NCBI RefSeq assembly: GCF_002117445.1 | Contig: NZ_CP019937.1 | Coordinates: 621,501-685,500 of the forward strand | Length of the DNA stretch: 64,000 nt | From: Ketogulonicigenium robustum | GTDB taxonomy: Bacteria; Pseudomonadota; Alphaproteobacteria; Rhodobacterales; Rhodobacteraceae | Direction of reading: 5' to 3' | Part shown: piece by piece, positions 8,191 to 16,623 of the stretch | Position numbering within the stretch: position 1 is the stretch's first letter | Layout: every line of letters starts with the position of its first letter | Program-made: the position numbers and the translations under genes | The notes under the pieces: model-generated | What the model was told of the DNA's origin: nothing | The model's database searches: none | Seen by the model: the letters and a program-made list of their open reading frames with translations, nothing else

Positions 8191-9009
8191 ATGATTGATG
8201 ATTCCGTTCGCGATAAGGGCCTCGTGCTGCTGGGATGCGGTAAGATGGGCTCGGCCATGTTGGCGGGCTGGCTGGCGGGCGGTCTGCCAGCAACGTCGGT
8301 GTGGGTGAACGACCCCCACCCGTCGGATTGGCTGCTGGGGACGGGGGTTCACGTGAATCAACCGCTGCCCGCTCATCCCGCCGTGGTGCTGATCGCCGTA
8401 AAGCCGCAGCAGATGGCCGATGCGCTGCCTACCCTGCAGGCGCTGGGTAACGGCGATACGCTTTTCCTGTCGATCGCCGCAGGCATCACCATCGGGCGGT
8501 ATCAAGACATTTTGGGCGCGCAAACCCCCATCGTGCGCGCCATGCCAAACACGCCCGCAGCTATCGGGCAGGGCATCACCGCGCTGATCGGAAATGCCAA
8601 TGTCACCGCGACGCAGCTGGAAACGGCCGAAGGGCTGCTGCAGGCCGTGGGCCAGACCGTGCGGCTGGAGACGGAAGACCAGATCGATGCCGTGACCGCG
8701 CTGTCGGGCGGCGGGCCAGCCTATGTCTTCCACCTCATCGAAACGCTGGCCGCCGCGGGCGAGGCGGTGGGCCTGCCGCCCGATATGGCGATGACGCTGG
8801 CCAAGGTGACGGTGGCAGGGTCGGGTCAGCTGGCCATCCAGTCGCCCGAAACACCCACGCAACTGCGCATCAACGTGACCTCGCCCAAGGGCACGACGCT
8901 GGCTGCGCTGAATGTGCTGATGGACGAAGAAAGCGGATTCCCCGCGCTGGTGCCCAAAGCCATCAAGGCCGCACGCGACCGTTCGGCCGAATTGGCATCG
9001 GGGGCGTAA
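8191..9009 (+). CDS. proC: pyrroline-5-carboxylate reductase
   Basis: ProC reduces 1-pyrroline-5-carboxylate to L-proline with NAD(P)H, the last step of proline synthesis. The 272 residues match the family. The N-terminal dinucleotide motif is 'LLGCGKMGSAML', the region 'VRAMPNTPAAIGQGITAL' is diagnostic, and the C-terminal signature is 'ALSGGGPAYVFHLIE' followed by 'NVTSPKGTTLAALNVL'. ATG 8191 follows GGGGGTTGAA. The stop at 9007-9009 lies immediately before the tRNA-binding protein gene, so proC, csaA-like and the dehydrogenase gene probably form one transcript. Confidence 0.96.
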   Translation: MIDDSVRDKGLVLLGCGKMGSAMLAGWLAGGLPATSVWVNDPHPSDWLLGTGVHVNQPLPAHPAVVLIAVKPQQMADALPTLQALGNGDTLFLSIAAGITIGRYQDILGAQTPIVRAMPNTPAAIGQGITALIGNANVTATQLETAEGLLQAVGQTVRLETEDQIDAVTALSGGGPAYVFHLIETLAAAGEAVGLPPDMAMTLAKVTVAGSGQLAIQSPETPTQLRINVTSPKGTTLAALNVLMDEESGFPALVPKAIKAARDRSAELASGA

Positions 9010-9012
9010 GTG

Positions 9013-9345
9013 ATGGCGGATTATGACGATTTTCAGAAGCTCGACATTCGCGTCGGCCGCGTGACCCGCGCCGAACCTTACCCCGAGGCCCGCAAACCCG
9101 CGATCAAACTGTGGGTCGATTTCGGCGGCGAGATTGGCGAGAAGCGATCCTCGGCCCAAGTCACGGTGCACTACACGCCCGAGGCATTGGTCGGTAAACA
9201 GGTGCTGGGCGTGGTCAACTTCCCCCCGCGCCAGATCGGCAAATTCGTGTCCGAGGTTCTGATTTTGGGCCTGCCCGACACCGATGGCGCTGTGGTGCTG
9301 GTCACGCCTGACGTGCCGGTGCCCGAGGGGGGGCGGCTGCATTGA
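9013..9345 (+). CDS. csaA: CsaA-like tRNA-binding domain protein
   Basis: This small OB-fold protein (110 residues from ATG 9013; a GTG at 9010 is an alternative) matches CsaA and the C-terminal tRNA-binding domain of MetRS: 'DFQKLDIRVGRVTRAEPYPEARKPAIKLWVDFG' at the N-terminus and 'KQVLGVVNFPPRQIGKFVSEVLILG' in the middle. CsaA proteins bind tRNA and have been proposed as export-related chaperones; the physiological role remains unclear. It is sandwiched with almost no spacing between proC and the 2-hydroxyacid dehydrogenase gene, whose TTG start overlaps its stop. Confidence 0.88.
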   Translation: MADYDDFQKLDIRVGRVTRAEPYPEARKPAIKLWVDFGGEIGEKRSSAQVTVHYTPEALVGKQVLGVVNFPPRQIGKFVSEVLILGLPDTDGAVVLVTPDVPVPEGGRLH

Positions 9346-10304
9346 AACTGTTCATATCCCGCCTGATGCCCGACCCCATTCTGGCCCGCGCCCAGAAAGA
9401 CTACGCCGTCACCCTGCGCCCCGAAGCCGTCCGCCCGCTGAGCGAGGACGAGATGGTCGACGCGCTGACCACGCATGATGCGCTGCTGGTCACGCTGGGC
9501 GACAGGTTTACTGCCGAAGTATTCCAGCGTGCGTTGGCGGCTGGGGGCGGCAAGATCCGCGCGCGGCTAATAGCGAACTTTGGCGTAGGCTTTAACCACA
9601 TCGACGCCGACGCGGCGCGCGCCGCAGGTGTCGAGGTGACGAACACCCCCGGCGCCGTCACCGATTCCACCGCCGACATCGCCCTGACGCTGATCCTGAT
9701 GACCTGCCGCCGCGCGGCCGAGGGTGAGCGTCTGGCGCGTTCAGGTCAGTGGCAAGGCTGGGGGCCGGTCGAGATGCTGGGCCAGCATGTGACGGGAAAG
9801 ACGCTGGGCGTCGTCGGTTTTGGCCGCATCGGGCAGGCGATTGCGCAGCGCTGCCTTTATGGTTTTGGCATGGATGTGATTTATTACAATCGCTCGGCCA
9901 AGGATGCAGGGTTTCCTGCCGAAAAGGTCGATGATCTGCACGACCTGATGGCGCGGGCCGATATCGTGGTGACGGCGGTTCCGGGCGGGAATACGAATAT
10001 CGTCGATGGCCCCGCGCTTGCGGCGATGAAGTCGACCGGCGTGATCGTCAACATCGCGCGCGGTGATGTGGTCGAACAAGATGCGTTAATCGATGTGTTG
10101 CAGCGCGCGGCCATTGCGGGCGCGGGCTTGGATGTATACCGCGACGAGCCTGCCGTTCCCGCCGCCCTGCGGGCGCTGGACAACGTTGTGCTGCTGCCGC
10201 ATTTGGGCACATCCACATTGGAAGTGCGGCTGAACATGGGCAACATGGCGCTGGACAATATCGACGCGGTCGCCGCGGGTCAGGTGCCGCCCAACCGCGT
10301 TTAG
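9342..10304 (+). CDS. D-2-hydroxyacid dehydrogenase (glyoxylate/hydroxypyruvate reductase type)
   Basis: The 320-residue protein belongs to the D-isomer-specific 2-hydroxyacid dehydrogenases. It shows 'NFGVGFNHIDADAARAAGVEVTNTPGAVTDSTAD' (catalytic Arg/Glu region context), the NAD(P) motif 'GKTLGVVGFGRIGQAIAQR', 'VNIARGDVVEQDALIDVL', and the catalytic His in 'LLPHLGTST'. The pattern fits D-glycerate dehydrogenase/glyoxylate reductase; substrate specificity is inferred. The start is TTG at 9342, overlapping the csaA stop by 4 bp. The stop TAG (10302-10304) overlaps the stop of the convergent tdk gene (TAA, 10303-10301), leaving no intergenic space. Confidence 0.88.
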   Translation: MKLFISRLMPDPILARAQKDYAVTLRPEAVRPLSEDEMVDALTTHDALLVTLGDRFTAEVFQRALAAGGGKIRARLIANFGVGFNHIDADAARAAGVEVTNTPGAVTDSTADIALTLILMTCRRAAEGERLARSGQWQGWGPVEMLGQHVTGKTLGVVGFGRIGQAIAQRCLYGFGMDVIYYNRSAKDAGFPAEKVDDLHDLMARADIVVTAVPGGNTNIVDGPALAAMKSTGVIVNIARGDVVEQDALIDVLQRAAIAGAGLDVYRDEPAVPAALRALDNVVLLPHLGTSTLEVRLNMGNMALDNIDAVAAGQVPPNRV

Positions 10305-10891
10305 TTGGGTAGCACCTCGCCCATAGCTTCACGCCAGTGACGGCGGCAGAGCGAGACATAAGTTTCGTTCCCGCCGATCACCACCTGATCGCCATCGTGG
10401 GCGACTTGACCATCAGGCCCCTGGCGCACCACCATGGTGGCCTTTTTGCCGCAAAAACAGATCGTGCGGACTTCACGCATCTCGTCCGATAGGGCCAGCA
10501 GCGTCGCCGAGCCGGGGAACAGCTCGCCCCGAAAATCCACCCGCAGGCCAAAGCACATAACAGGCACGCGCAGGTCATCGACAGCGCGGGCCAGTTGCCA
10601 CACCTGATCGGGCGACAGGAACTGCGCCTCGTCCACCAGCACGCAGGCGATGGGGCCATCGGCCATGCGCTGGGCGATGCGGGCGAACAGGTCGTCGTCG
10701 GGCAGGTAGGTATCGGCATCGGCGCCGATTCCGATGCGGCTTTCGATGCGCCCGACCCCCGCGCGATTGTCGAAGGCGGCTGTCAGCAAATAGGTCTGCA
10801 TTCCACGTTCGTTATAGTTGTAGGCCGCCTGCAGCAGGACAGTCGATTTGCCCGCATTCATGGTCGAGTAGTTGAAGTAGAGCTTTGCCAT
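10301..10891 (-). CDS. tdk: thymidine kinase
   Basis: Tdk phosphorylates thymidine to dTMP in the salvage pathway. The 196-residue type II enzyme shows the P-loop 'STMNAGKSTVLLQ', the 'CVLVDEAQFL' Walker B/catalytic glutamate block, and two zinc-ligand pairs, 'CFCGKK' and a late 'SLCRRH'. The 'TYVSLCRRHW' region near the C-terminus fits the thymidine-binding lasso. The gene is the last of a minus-strand run (proS, lolE, lolD, cytochrome c, tdk); its ATG overlaps the stop of the cytochrome gene by 1 bp, indicating translational coupling. Confidence 0.96.
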   Translation of the reverse strand: MAKLYFNYSTMNAGKSTVLLQAAYNYNERGMQTYLLTAAFDNRAGVGRIESRIGIGADADTYLPDDDLFARIAQRMADGPIACVLVDEAQFLSPDQVWQLARAVDDLRVPVMCFGLRVDFRGELFPGSATLLALSDEMREVRTICFCGKKATMVVRQGPDGQVAHDGDQVVIGGNETYVSLCRRHWREAMGEVLPN

Positions 10892-11301
10892 TATTTCTGT
10901 AGCGAGAAGACATAGGTTCCCAGCGCCAACAGGCCCGCAGGCACAGGGATCGACGCGCCGTCGCGTTCGATCAACACCGGCTCGCCCAGATCACCCTCGC
11001 CAAAGGCGGGCATCGCGCCATTGTGGCCGCCTTGGCCAAAACCGTCGATGGTCGACAGCACGCTGTTCCACGGGAAGTTGCCGCCGTTGCGGGCGCTGAT
11101 CGTGGTCAGGTCGCTGGCGGGCGGGGTCAGGTTCAACCCCATCGCGACCGACCCAGTCGCATCGCGGCCATGGCACGAGGCGCAGTTCGCCATAAACATT
11201 TGCGCGCCGTCGAATTCGCGCTCGGTGCTGAAAATCGCGCAAGCGGTGATCAGCGGCAGGCAGACGATGGCCGCGATCAGCGGAATACGGGTTGTGGTCA
11301 T
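10891..11301 (-). CDS. small cytochrome c lipoprotein
   Basis: The 136-residue precursor starts with a signal peptide ending in the lipobox 'LITAC' (Cys21), so it is probably lipid-anchored facing the periplasm. A single haem c site 'CASCH' lies at about residues 40-44, and 'GHNGAMPAFGEGDL' supplies the likely distal Met ligand. The rest is the short helix pattern of class I cytochromes c. Its ATG overlaps the lolD stop by 4 bp (11298-11301), and its stop overlaps the tdk start. Being coupled to a lipoprotein-release ATPase is suggestive because it is itself a lipoprotein. Electron donor and acceptor are unknown. Confidence 0.88.
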   Translation of the reverse strand: MTTTRIPLIAAIVCLPLITACAIFSTEREFDGAQMFMANCASCHGRDATGSVAMGLNLTPPASDLTTISARNGGNFPWNSVLSTIDGFGQGGHNGAMPAFGEGDLGEPVLIERDGASIPVPAGLLALGTYVFSLQK

Positions 11302-12005
11302 GGCTGGGCACCCCCTTGTGGTGTGGCTTCGATCAGGCGCCCCGCGTCCAGACGCAGGATTCGGTCCATGCGGGCGGCCAAGTCTAGATTATGCGTCGCG
11401 ATCAACGCGCCAAGCCCTGTTTCACGTGCCAGCGCGATCAGCGTGGAAAAAACCTGATCCGAGGTTGCAGGGTCAAGGTTGCCGGTTGGCTCATCTGCCA
11501 GCAGCAGGCGCGGGCTGTTGGCCATGGCGCGGCAAAAGGCGACGCGTTGCTGCTCGCCCCCCGACAGGGCGGCAGGGCGATGGCTGGCGCGGTGGGCAAT
11601 GCCGACGCGGTCCAGCAGGCTGGCGGCGCGCGCGGCAGCGTCTTTTTCGCTGGTGCCATTGGCCAGTTGCGGCAGGATGATGTTTTCGGCGGCCGAAAAC
11701 TCGGGCAGCAAATGGTGGAACTGATAGACGAAGCCGATGCTGGTGCGCCGCGCGGCGGTGCGGCGGCGGTCGTTCGCGCCGGTCATATCGGTGCCGTCGA
11801 TGCCGATTTTGCCGGTATCGGCGCTGTCGAGCAACCCCGCGATGTGCAGCAGGGTTGATTTGCCCGCGCCAGATGGCGCAACCAGCGCCACAACCTCGCC
11901 CGCGCGCAGCGTCAGGTCGATACCGCGCAGAACCGGCACGGCGTCGGCGCGGCCTTTGGCATAGGTTTTTTCGATCCCATGCAGGGACAGGACGATGTCA
12001 TTCAT
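11298..12005 (-). CDS. lolD: lipoprotein-releasing system ATP-binding protein LolD
   Basis: LolD powers extraction of outer-membrane lipoproteins from the inner membrane by LolCE. The 235 residues contain Walker A 'APSGAGKST', the Q-loop region 'YQFHHLLPEFSAAENI' (the 'HHLLPEF' stretch is typical of LolD/MacB ATPases), the signature 'LSGGEQQR' and Walker B 'LLLADEPTG'. It overlaps the permease gene by 8 bp at its start and the cytochrome gene by 4 bp at its end, so expression is tightly coupled. The C-terminal Arg/Ala/Gly tail is unremarkable. Confidence 0.93.
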   Translation of the reverse strand: MNDIVLSLHGIEKTYAKGRADAVPVLRGIDLTLRAGEVVALVAPSGAGKSTLLHIAGLLDSADTGKIGIDGTDMTGANDRRRTAARRTSIGFVYQFHHLLPEFSAAENIILPQLANGTSEKDAAARAASLLDRVGIAHRASHRPAALSGGEQQRVAFCRAMANSPRLLLADEPTGNLDPATSDQVFSTLIALARETGLGALIATHNLDLAARMDRILRLDAGRLIEATPQGGAQP

Positions 12006-13284
12006 AGCGCAGCGCCTCGATCGGGTTCATGCGGGCCGCACGACGGGCGGGGAAGATGGTGACGATCCAGCTAAGGCCCAGCGACAGTCCCATGGCCGAC
12101 AGGATGCTGCCAGCCTCGAGCTTGGCGGGCAGGTGGTAGATACCGCGGATTGACGGGTCCCAGACCCCGCCGCCCGAGACATAGTTCACCACGCTGAAAA
12201 TCGGGTCGATATAAATGGCAAACAGGCTGCCTAGCATAATCCCCAGCGCCGTGCCGATGGTGCCGATGGATGCCCCGCAGATGAAAAAGACCCGCAGAAC
12301 AGACCCTTCGGTCAGCCCCATTGTGCGCAAAATGCCGATGTCGCGTCCCTTGTTTTTCACCAGCATTACAAGGCCCGAGATAATGTTCATGGCGGCGATC
12401 AGCACCAGTATCGACAGCAGCACGAACATCACGTTGTCCTCGACCGTCAGGGCGCGCAGGTAGGCACCTGCGCTGTCTTTCCATGTCCACGGCATTGCGC
12501 GGGGGCCTGCGGCTTCCATCAGGGCGGGGACGATCGCGTCGACGTCTTCGGGGTCGGCGACCATCACCTCGATCTCGTCCACGACGCCGTCGCGGTTGAG
12601 GAAGCGCTGGGCTTCGGCCAGCGGCATATACAGGCGGACGCGGTCGATGTCGTAGCGGCCTGCGGTGAAAACATAGGTGACGGTATAGGCGTTCGCGCGC
12701 GGCACGGTGCCCATAGGCGTGCGCGCGCCGTTTGGGGATGTGATGCGGATGGTGTCCCCGACTTGCACGCCCAGCGTCCGCGCCACGCCCGAACCAATCG
12801 CGACGCCGCCTTCGAAATCGTCCAGCGTGCCTTGCGATTCCTCGGGGTGGGCGACGCGGGGGATGGTTGCTAGATCGGCGGCGGAAATGCCGTAGATGTC
12901 GACGGGCGCGTTATAGCTGCCTGCCGTCGCCAGCGCGGTGGCGCGCACCAAGGGTGCCGCGCGGGTGACGCCCGGCACGGCGGCCACATCAGCGGCCATC
13001 TGCGTGTAATCGGAAATGGTGCGACTGCTGACGCCGTTTTTGTCTGTCAGCGGATATTGCATCAGTGTGACGTGGGCGTTCGACCCCAGCATGGTATCCA
13101 CGAATTCCTCGCGGAAACCGGCGCGGATCGACAGAGTGGCTACCAGCGCGAACACCGCCAGCGTAATGCCGATCAGGCTGATCCATGTCATGACCGAAAC
13201 GCCGCCTTCGGCGCGGCGGGCGCGCAGGTAGCGCCAAGCGATCATCCATTCGAAACGGGCGAAGGGCGGGGTGGATCTGGCCAT
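11998..13284 (-). CDS. lolE: lipoprotein-releasing ABC transporter permease LolC/E
   Basis: The permease has 428 residues: an N-terminal membrane helix ('VMTWISLIGITLAVFALVATLSI'), a periplasmic MacB-like domain of about 220 residues, and a C-terminal FtsX domain with three helices ('FVLLSILVLIAAMNIISGLVML', 'VFFICGASIGTIGTALGIMLG', 'AMGLSLGLSWIVTIFPARRAARMNPIEALRYE'). The conserved end 'NPIEALRYE' is characteristic. One permease gene is present, as in many alphaproteobacteria where a single LolC/E homologue may form the dimer. It precedes lolD with an 8-bp overlap and follows proS by 48 bp containing a strong hairpin. Confidence 0.92.
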   Translation of the reverse strand: MARSTPPFARFEWMIAWRYLRARRAEGGVSVMTWISLIGITLAVFALVATLSIRAGFREEFVDTMLGSNAHVTLMQYPLTDKNGVSSRTISDYTQMAADVAAVPGVTRAAPLVRATALATAGSYNAPVDIYGISAADLATIPRVAHPEESQGTLDDFEGGVAIGSGVARTLGVQVGDTIRITSPNGARTPMGTVPRANAYTVTYVFTAGRYDIDRVRLYMPLAEAQRFLNRDGVVDEIEVMVADPEDVDAIVPALMEAAGPRAMPWTWKDSAGAYLRALTVEDNVMFVLLSILVLIAAMNIISGLVMLVKNKGRDIGILRTMGLTEGSVLRVFFICGASIGTIGTALGIMLGSLFAIYIDPIFSVVNYVSGGGVWDPSIRGIYHLPAKLEAGSILSAMGLSLGLSWIVTIFPARRAARMNPIEALRYE

Positions 13285-13302
13285 GACGCGCCTTTAAGTC
13301 TT

Positions 13303-13326
13303 GGGGCGCCCCCGAAGGGGCACCCC
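13303..13326 (-). terminator. GC hairpin between proS and lolE
   Basis: A 10-bp stem (GGGGTGCCCC with GGGGCGCCCC on the minus strand, one G-U wobble) closes a TTCG tetraloop, an exceptionally stable RNA hairpin. There is no T tract after it, so it may be a processing or mRNA-stability element, or a partial terminator, within the proS-lol transcript. Confidence 0.5.
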
Positions 13327-13332
13327 TGTTGA

Positions 13333-14670
13333 TCAGATGTTGGCGTAGATTGCCGCGATGCGGGCGATGGCGTCCGCGGGGGTCATTTCCTCGGACACAC
13401 CGGTGCGGCGGCTGGTCAGTTCGACCACGCCGTTTTTCAGCCCCCGTGGGCCGACGGTGATGCGCCACGGCAGACCGATCAGATCCATGGTGGCGAATTT
13501 GCCGCCCGCACGTTCGTCGCGGTCGTCATACAGCGGGTCAAGGCCAAGGGCGATCAGGCTGTCGTGGATGTTTTCGCATGCAGCGTCTGCTTCGGCGTCG
13601 CCTTGCTTCAGGTTCACGATGCCGACGTGGAAGGGCGTAACGCCCTCGGGCCAGATGATGCCCTTGTCGTCGTGGTTCGCCTCGATCAGCGCGCCAATCA
13701 GGCGGCTGACGCCGATGCCGTGGCTGCCCATTTCGACGGGGACTTGCGTGCCTTCGGCGGTTTGGACTGTCGCGCCCATCGGCTCGGAATATTTGGTGCC
13801 GAAGTAGAATATCTGGCCGACTTCAATGCCGCGGCCCACCTTGCGGCGCTCCTCGGGGATCTGGTCGAACAGGGCGGCGTCATGCGTCTCGTCGGTGCGG
13901 GCGTAAAGGGTGGTGAACTCGCGGCAGATCTCGGCAACCTCGTCGCGGTTGTCGAAGTTTACTTTGCGATCACCCAGCTTCAGATCGGTGACGGCCTCGT
14001 CGTAGAAAACCTCGGATTCGCCGGTGTTGGCCAGCACCAGGAATTCATGCGTGTCATCGCCGCCGATCGGGCCGCTGTCGGCGCGCATCGGAATGGCGGT
14101 CAGGCCCATACGCTCGAAGGTGCGCAGGTAGGTGACCATGTGGCGGTTATAGGCGTGCAGCGCATCTTCCTTGGTCAGGTCGAAGTTGTATCCGTCTTTC
14201 ATCAGGAACTCGCGGCCGCGCATGACGCCGAAACGGGGGCGCAGCTCGTCACGGAATTTCCACTGGATGTGATACAGCGTCAGCGGCAGGTCTTTGTAGC
14301 TGCGGACATAGGTGCGGAAGATGTCGGTGATCATCTCCTCGTTCGTGGGGCCGTACAGCATGTCACGCTCGTGACGGTCTTTGATGCGCAGCATTTCGGC
14401 GCCGTAATCGTCATAGCGGCCGCTTTCGCGCCACAGGTCTGCCGATTGCAGTGTCGGCATCAGAAGGGGGATATGGCCCGCGCGCTGCTGTTCCTCGTGG
14501 ACGATCTTCTCCAGGCGCGCCAGCACCTTATAGCCCAGCGGTAGCCAAGCATAGATGCCGGCCGACTCTTGCTTGATCATGCCCGCGCGCAACATGTAGC
14601 GATGGCTGACGATCTGCGCCTCGGCGGGGTTTTCTTTCAGAACGGGCAGGAAATAACGGCTGAGGCGCAT
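13333..14670 (-). CDS. proS: prolyl-tRNA synthetase (short alphaproteobacterial type)
   Basis: ProS attaches proline to tRNA-Pro. At 445 residues it is the short bacterial form: motif 1-3 class II catalytic core ('[22 protein letters not shown]', '[26 protein letters not shown]', '[17 protein letters not shown]') plus the anticodon-binding domain ('FHVGIVNL', '[26 protein letters not shown]'), without the ~180-residue YbaK-like editing insertion of E. coli ProS. This is normal for alphaproteobacteria, where editing is done in trans. The ATG at 14670 follows GGACGCCTTGC. It is the first gene of the minus-strand run to tdk. Confidence 0.96.
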   Translation of the reverse strand: MRLSRYFLPVLKENPAEAQIVSHRYMLRAGMIKQESAGIYAWLPLGYKVLARLEKIVHEEQQRAGHIPLLMPTLQSADLWRESGRYDDYGAEMLRIKDRHERDMLYGPTNEEMITDIFRTYVRSYKDLPLTLYHIQWKFRDELRPRFGVMRGREFLMKDGYNFDLTKEDALHAYNRHMVTYLRTFERMGLTAIPMRADSGPIGGDDTHEFLVLANTGESEVFYDEAVTDLKLGDRKVNFDNRDEVAEICREFTTLYARTDETHDAALFDQIPEERRKVGRGIEVGQIFYFGTKYSEPMGATVQTAEGTQVPVEMGSHGIGVSRLIGALIEANHDDKGIIWPEGVTPFHVGIVNLKQGDAEADAACENIHDSLIALGLDPLYDDRDERAGGKFATMDLIGLPWRITVGPRGLKNGVVELTSRRTGVSEEMTPADAIARIAAIYANI

Positions 14671-14822
14671 GCAAGGCGTCCTTGGGCAGGTGATTACAAC
14701 TTAACAGCAGGTGATAGGCGGTTGGGCGGATACAGGCAAGGGCGCGTTGGCCGCACTTGCGCGTTGGGCGAAGCTGGGTCACTACTGGCGGAATTGATCC
14801 TACGTATTGGCAGGGGGTTTTG

Positions 14823-15884
14823 GTGCAGAAACAAGCGATTTACTGGCTTTTGGCAACGGTGGTTTTCATCGCCTTGCTGTATACGGTCAGCGGTGTGCTG
14901 TTGCCGTTCGTGTTGGGGGCCGCCATCGCCTACCTGCTGGACCCAGTGGCCGATAAAATGGAACGTTGGGGCCTCAGCCGTGTCTGGGCGGTGTCCATCA
15001 TTTCGCTGGTGGCGCTGCTGGTGGTGGTGATCGCGATTCTGATCATCGTGCCGATGCTGATCAACCAGGCCCTGCAGCTCGTCAATTCGATGCCGCGCTT
15101 TGCCGAGCAGTTCATCAACTGGGCGCGCGAAGCATTCCCCGAGCTTTCTGACGAACAAAGTACCATGCGCCAGACGCTGAACCAGACGCTGACCAACATT
15201 GCGAATGCCATTCAGGCCCGCGGCGGCGAGGTGATCGGCAGCGTCGTCGGCAGCGCCATGAGCGTTGTTTCCATCGCGATGGTCATGTTTGTGGCGCCGG
15301 TGGTGGCATTCTATCTGCTGCTGGACTGGGACCGGATGGTAAGCCACGTCGACGAGTTGATCCCGCCGCGCAACCGCACTGTCGTCCGCCAGATTTTTTC
15401 CGATATCGACCACACCCTTTCGGCTTTCATTCGCGGGCAGGGTTTGGTTTGCGTCATCTTGGGGGCGTTCTATGCCGTCACGCTGATGCTGGCGGGGCTG
15501 AATTTCGGGATGGTGATTGGCTTTGGCGCGGGCATGGTATCGTTCATTCCCTACGTCGGCACCCTTGTGGGTGGCGTGGCTGCGATTGGCCTTGGGCTCT
15601 ATCAGTTCTGGGGCGATTGGCTGCATGTCGGCCTGATCATCGCCATCTTTCTGATCGGCCAATTCCTGGAAGGGAATGTGCTGGTGCCGAAGTTGATGGG
15701 CGGTTCGGTCGGGTTGCATCCGGTGTGGCTGATCTTTGCGATTTCGGTTTTCGGCGCGCTGTTCGGGTTCGTCGGCATGCTGGTGGCGGTTCCCGTGGCG
15801 GCGGTTTTGGGTGTTCTGATCCGCTTCACCTTGCAGAAATACAAAGAAGGGCCCATGTATCGTGGCCCATCAGATACCGTTTGA
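14823..15884 (+). CDS. AI-2E family transporter / PerM-type permease
   Basis: The 353-residue integral membrane protein is taken from GTG 14823, which has AGGGGG about 10 bp upstream; a TTG at 14757 would add 22 polar residues. It has a hydrophobic N-terminal hairpin ('LLATVVFIALLYTVSGVLLPFVLGAAIAYLLDP', where the PF/AYLLDP motif is typical of the family), a central soluble stretch, and a C-terminal helix bundle with 'PYVGTLVGG' and 'GQFLEGNVLVPKLMGGSVGLHPVWLI', a strong family signature. Members export diverse solutes (AI-2 by TqsA, Na+ in some). The substrate here is unknown. It is 13 bp upstream of hdaA. Confidence 0.87.
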   Translation: MQKQAIYWLLATVVFIALLYTVSGVLLPFVLGAAIAYLLDPVADKMERWGLSRVWAVSIISLVALLVVVIAILIIVPMLINQALQLVNSMPRFAEQFINWAREAFPELSDEQSTMRQTLNQTLTNIANAIQARGGEVIGSVVGSAMSVVSIAMVMFVAPVVAFYLLLDWDRMVSHVDELIPPRNRTVVRQIFSDIDHTLSAFIRGQGLVCVILGAFYAVTLMLAGLNFGMVIGFGAGMVSFIPYVGTLVGGVAAIGLGLYQFWGDWLHVGLIIAIFLIGQFLEGNVLVPKLMGGSVGLHPVWLIFAISVFGALFGFVGMLVAVPVAAVLGVLIRFTLQKYKEGPMYRGPSDTV

Positions 15885-15897
15885 TCCGAAGGACGAC

Positions 15898-16569
15898 ATG
15901 CCCCAGCAACTGAGCTTCGATTTGCCGGTGCGCCCGTCGCTGGCGGCGGGCGACTATGTCGTCTCCGAGGCGAACGAGGCCGCTTATGTCATGGTGTGCG
16001 AGCAGGCCTGGCCTGTTGGCAAGATGGCTCTGATCGGCGCGCCGGGCGCGGGCAAGACCCATTTGGCACGCGTGTGGCAGGCCCAGATGGGCGGCCATAT
16101 CTGGCAAGCGGGCGGCTTGGACGCGGGTGGCGGCTTGCCGCCCGACGGGGCTAATCTGGTGATCGAGGATATGGAGCGGCTGCCGCGCAGCGCCGAGGAA
16201 TACGTCTTCCACGTGCACAACCATATTCTGAACACCGGCGGCCAACTGCTGGTCACATCCGACCGCGGCCCGGGCGATTGGGCGATTCGTCTGCCCGATC
16301 TGGCTAGCCGCATGCAGGCGATGCCCGCAGTATCCATCGGCGATCCGGATGAATGGCTGATGACGGCCGTTCTGGCCAAGCTTTTCGCCGACCGCCAGTT
16401 GGTGCCGACGCCCGATGTCATTCCGTTTCTGGTCTCGAAGTTACCGCGTTCACTTGCGATTGCAGCCGATGTTGTGGCGCAGATGGATGCTGCGGCACTG
16501 GCACACCGGCGGCCCCTGAACCGCCCGTTGGCGCGGCAGGTGCTGGACAATCGGGCCGTGCACGGATGA
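15898..16569 (+). CDS. hdaA: DnaA-related regulator HdaA
   Basis: HdaA is the alphaproteobacterial Hda homologue that, with the beta clamp, promotes DnaA-ATP hydrolysis and restrains re-initiation. The 223-residue product is taken from ATG 15898 after AAGGACGAC. The N-terminal 'QLSFDLP' matches a beta-clamp-binding motif. The AAA+ part has Walker A 'GAPGAGKTHL' and Walker B-like 'NLVIEDMERL'; 'LASRMQAM' resembles the arginine-finger region of DnaA/Hda. It lies between the AI-2E permease and ppk, the order I expect in Rhodobacterales. Confidence 0.88.
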   Translation: MPQQLSFDLPVRPSLAAGDYVVSEANEAAYVMVCEQAWPVGKMALIGAPGAGKTHLARVWQAQMGGHIWQAGGLDAGGGLPPDGANLVIEDMERLPRSAEEYVFHVHNHILNTGGQLLVTSDRGPGDWAIRLPDLASRMQAMPAVSIGDPDEWLMTAVLAKLFADRQLVPTPDVIPFLVSKLPRSLAIAADVVAQMDAAALAHRRPLNRPLARQVLDNRAVHG

Positions 16570-16582
16570 AACTGGGCAAAAC

Positions 16583-16600
16583 GCGTCATCAAGCCGTCAT
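16583..16600 (+). promoter_or_regulatory. putative Pho box before ppk
   Basis: Two direct repeats GCGTCAT and CCGTCAT are separated by 4 bp, so the GTCAT cores are 11 bp apart. This is the geometry of a PhoB box (CTGTCAT-N4-CTGTCAT), matching the consensus at 5 of 7 and 6 of 7 positions. It lies in the 54-bp gap between hdaA and ppk, and ppk is a known Pho regulon member in several bacteria. The assignment is a pattern match by eye. Confidence 0.4.
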
Positions 16601-16623
16601 GTCGATGTGACACCAGCGGGGCG

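Noticed and set aside
8155-9342. 395-codon open frame on the minus strand opposite proC and the csaA-like gene
   Set aside because: Its translation is rich in His, Gln, Arg and Gly, typical of the antisense of GC-rich coding sequence, and the plus-strand genes are unmistakable.
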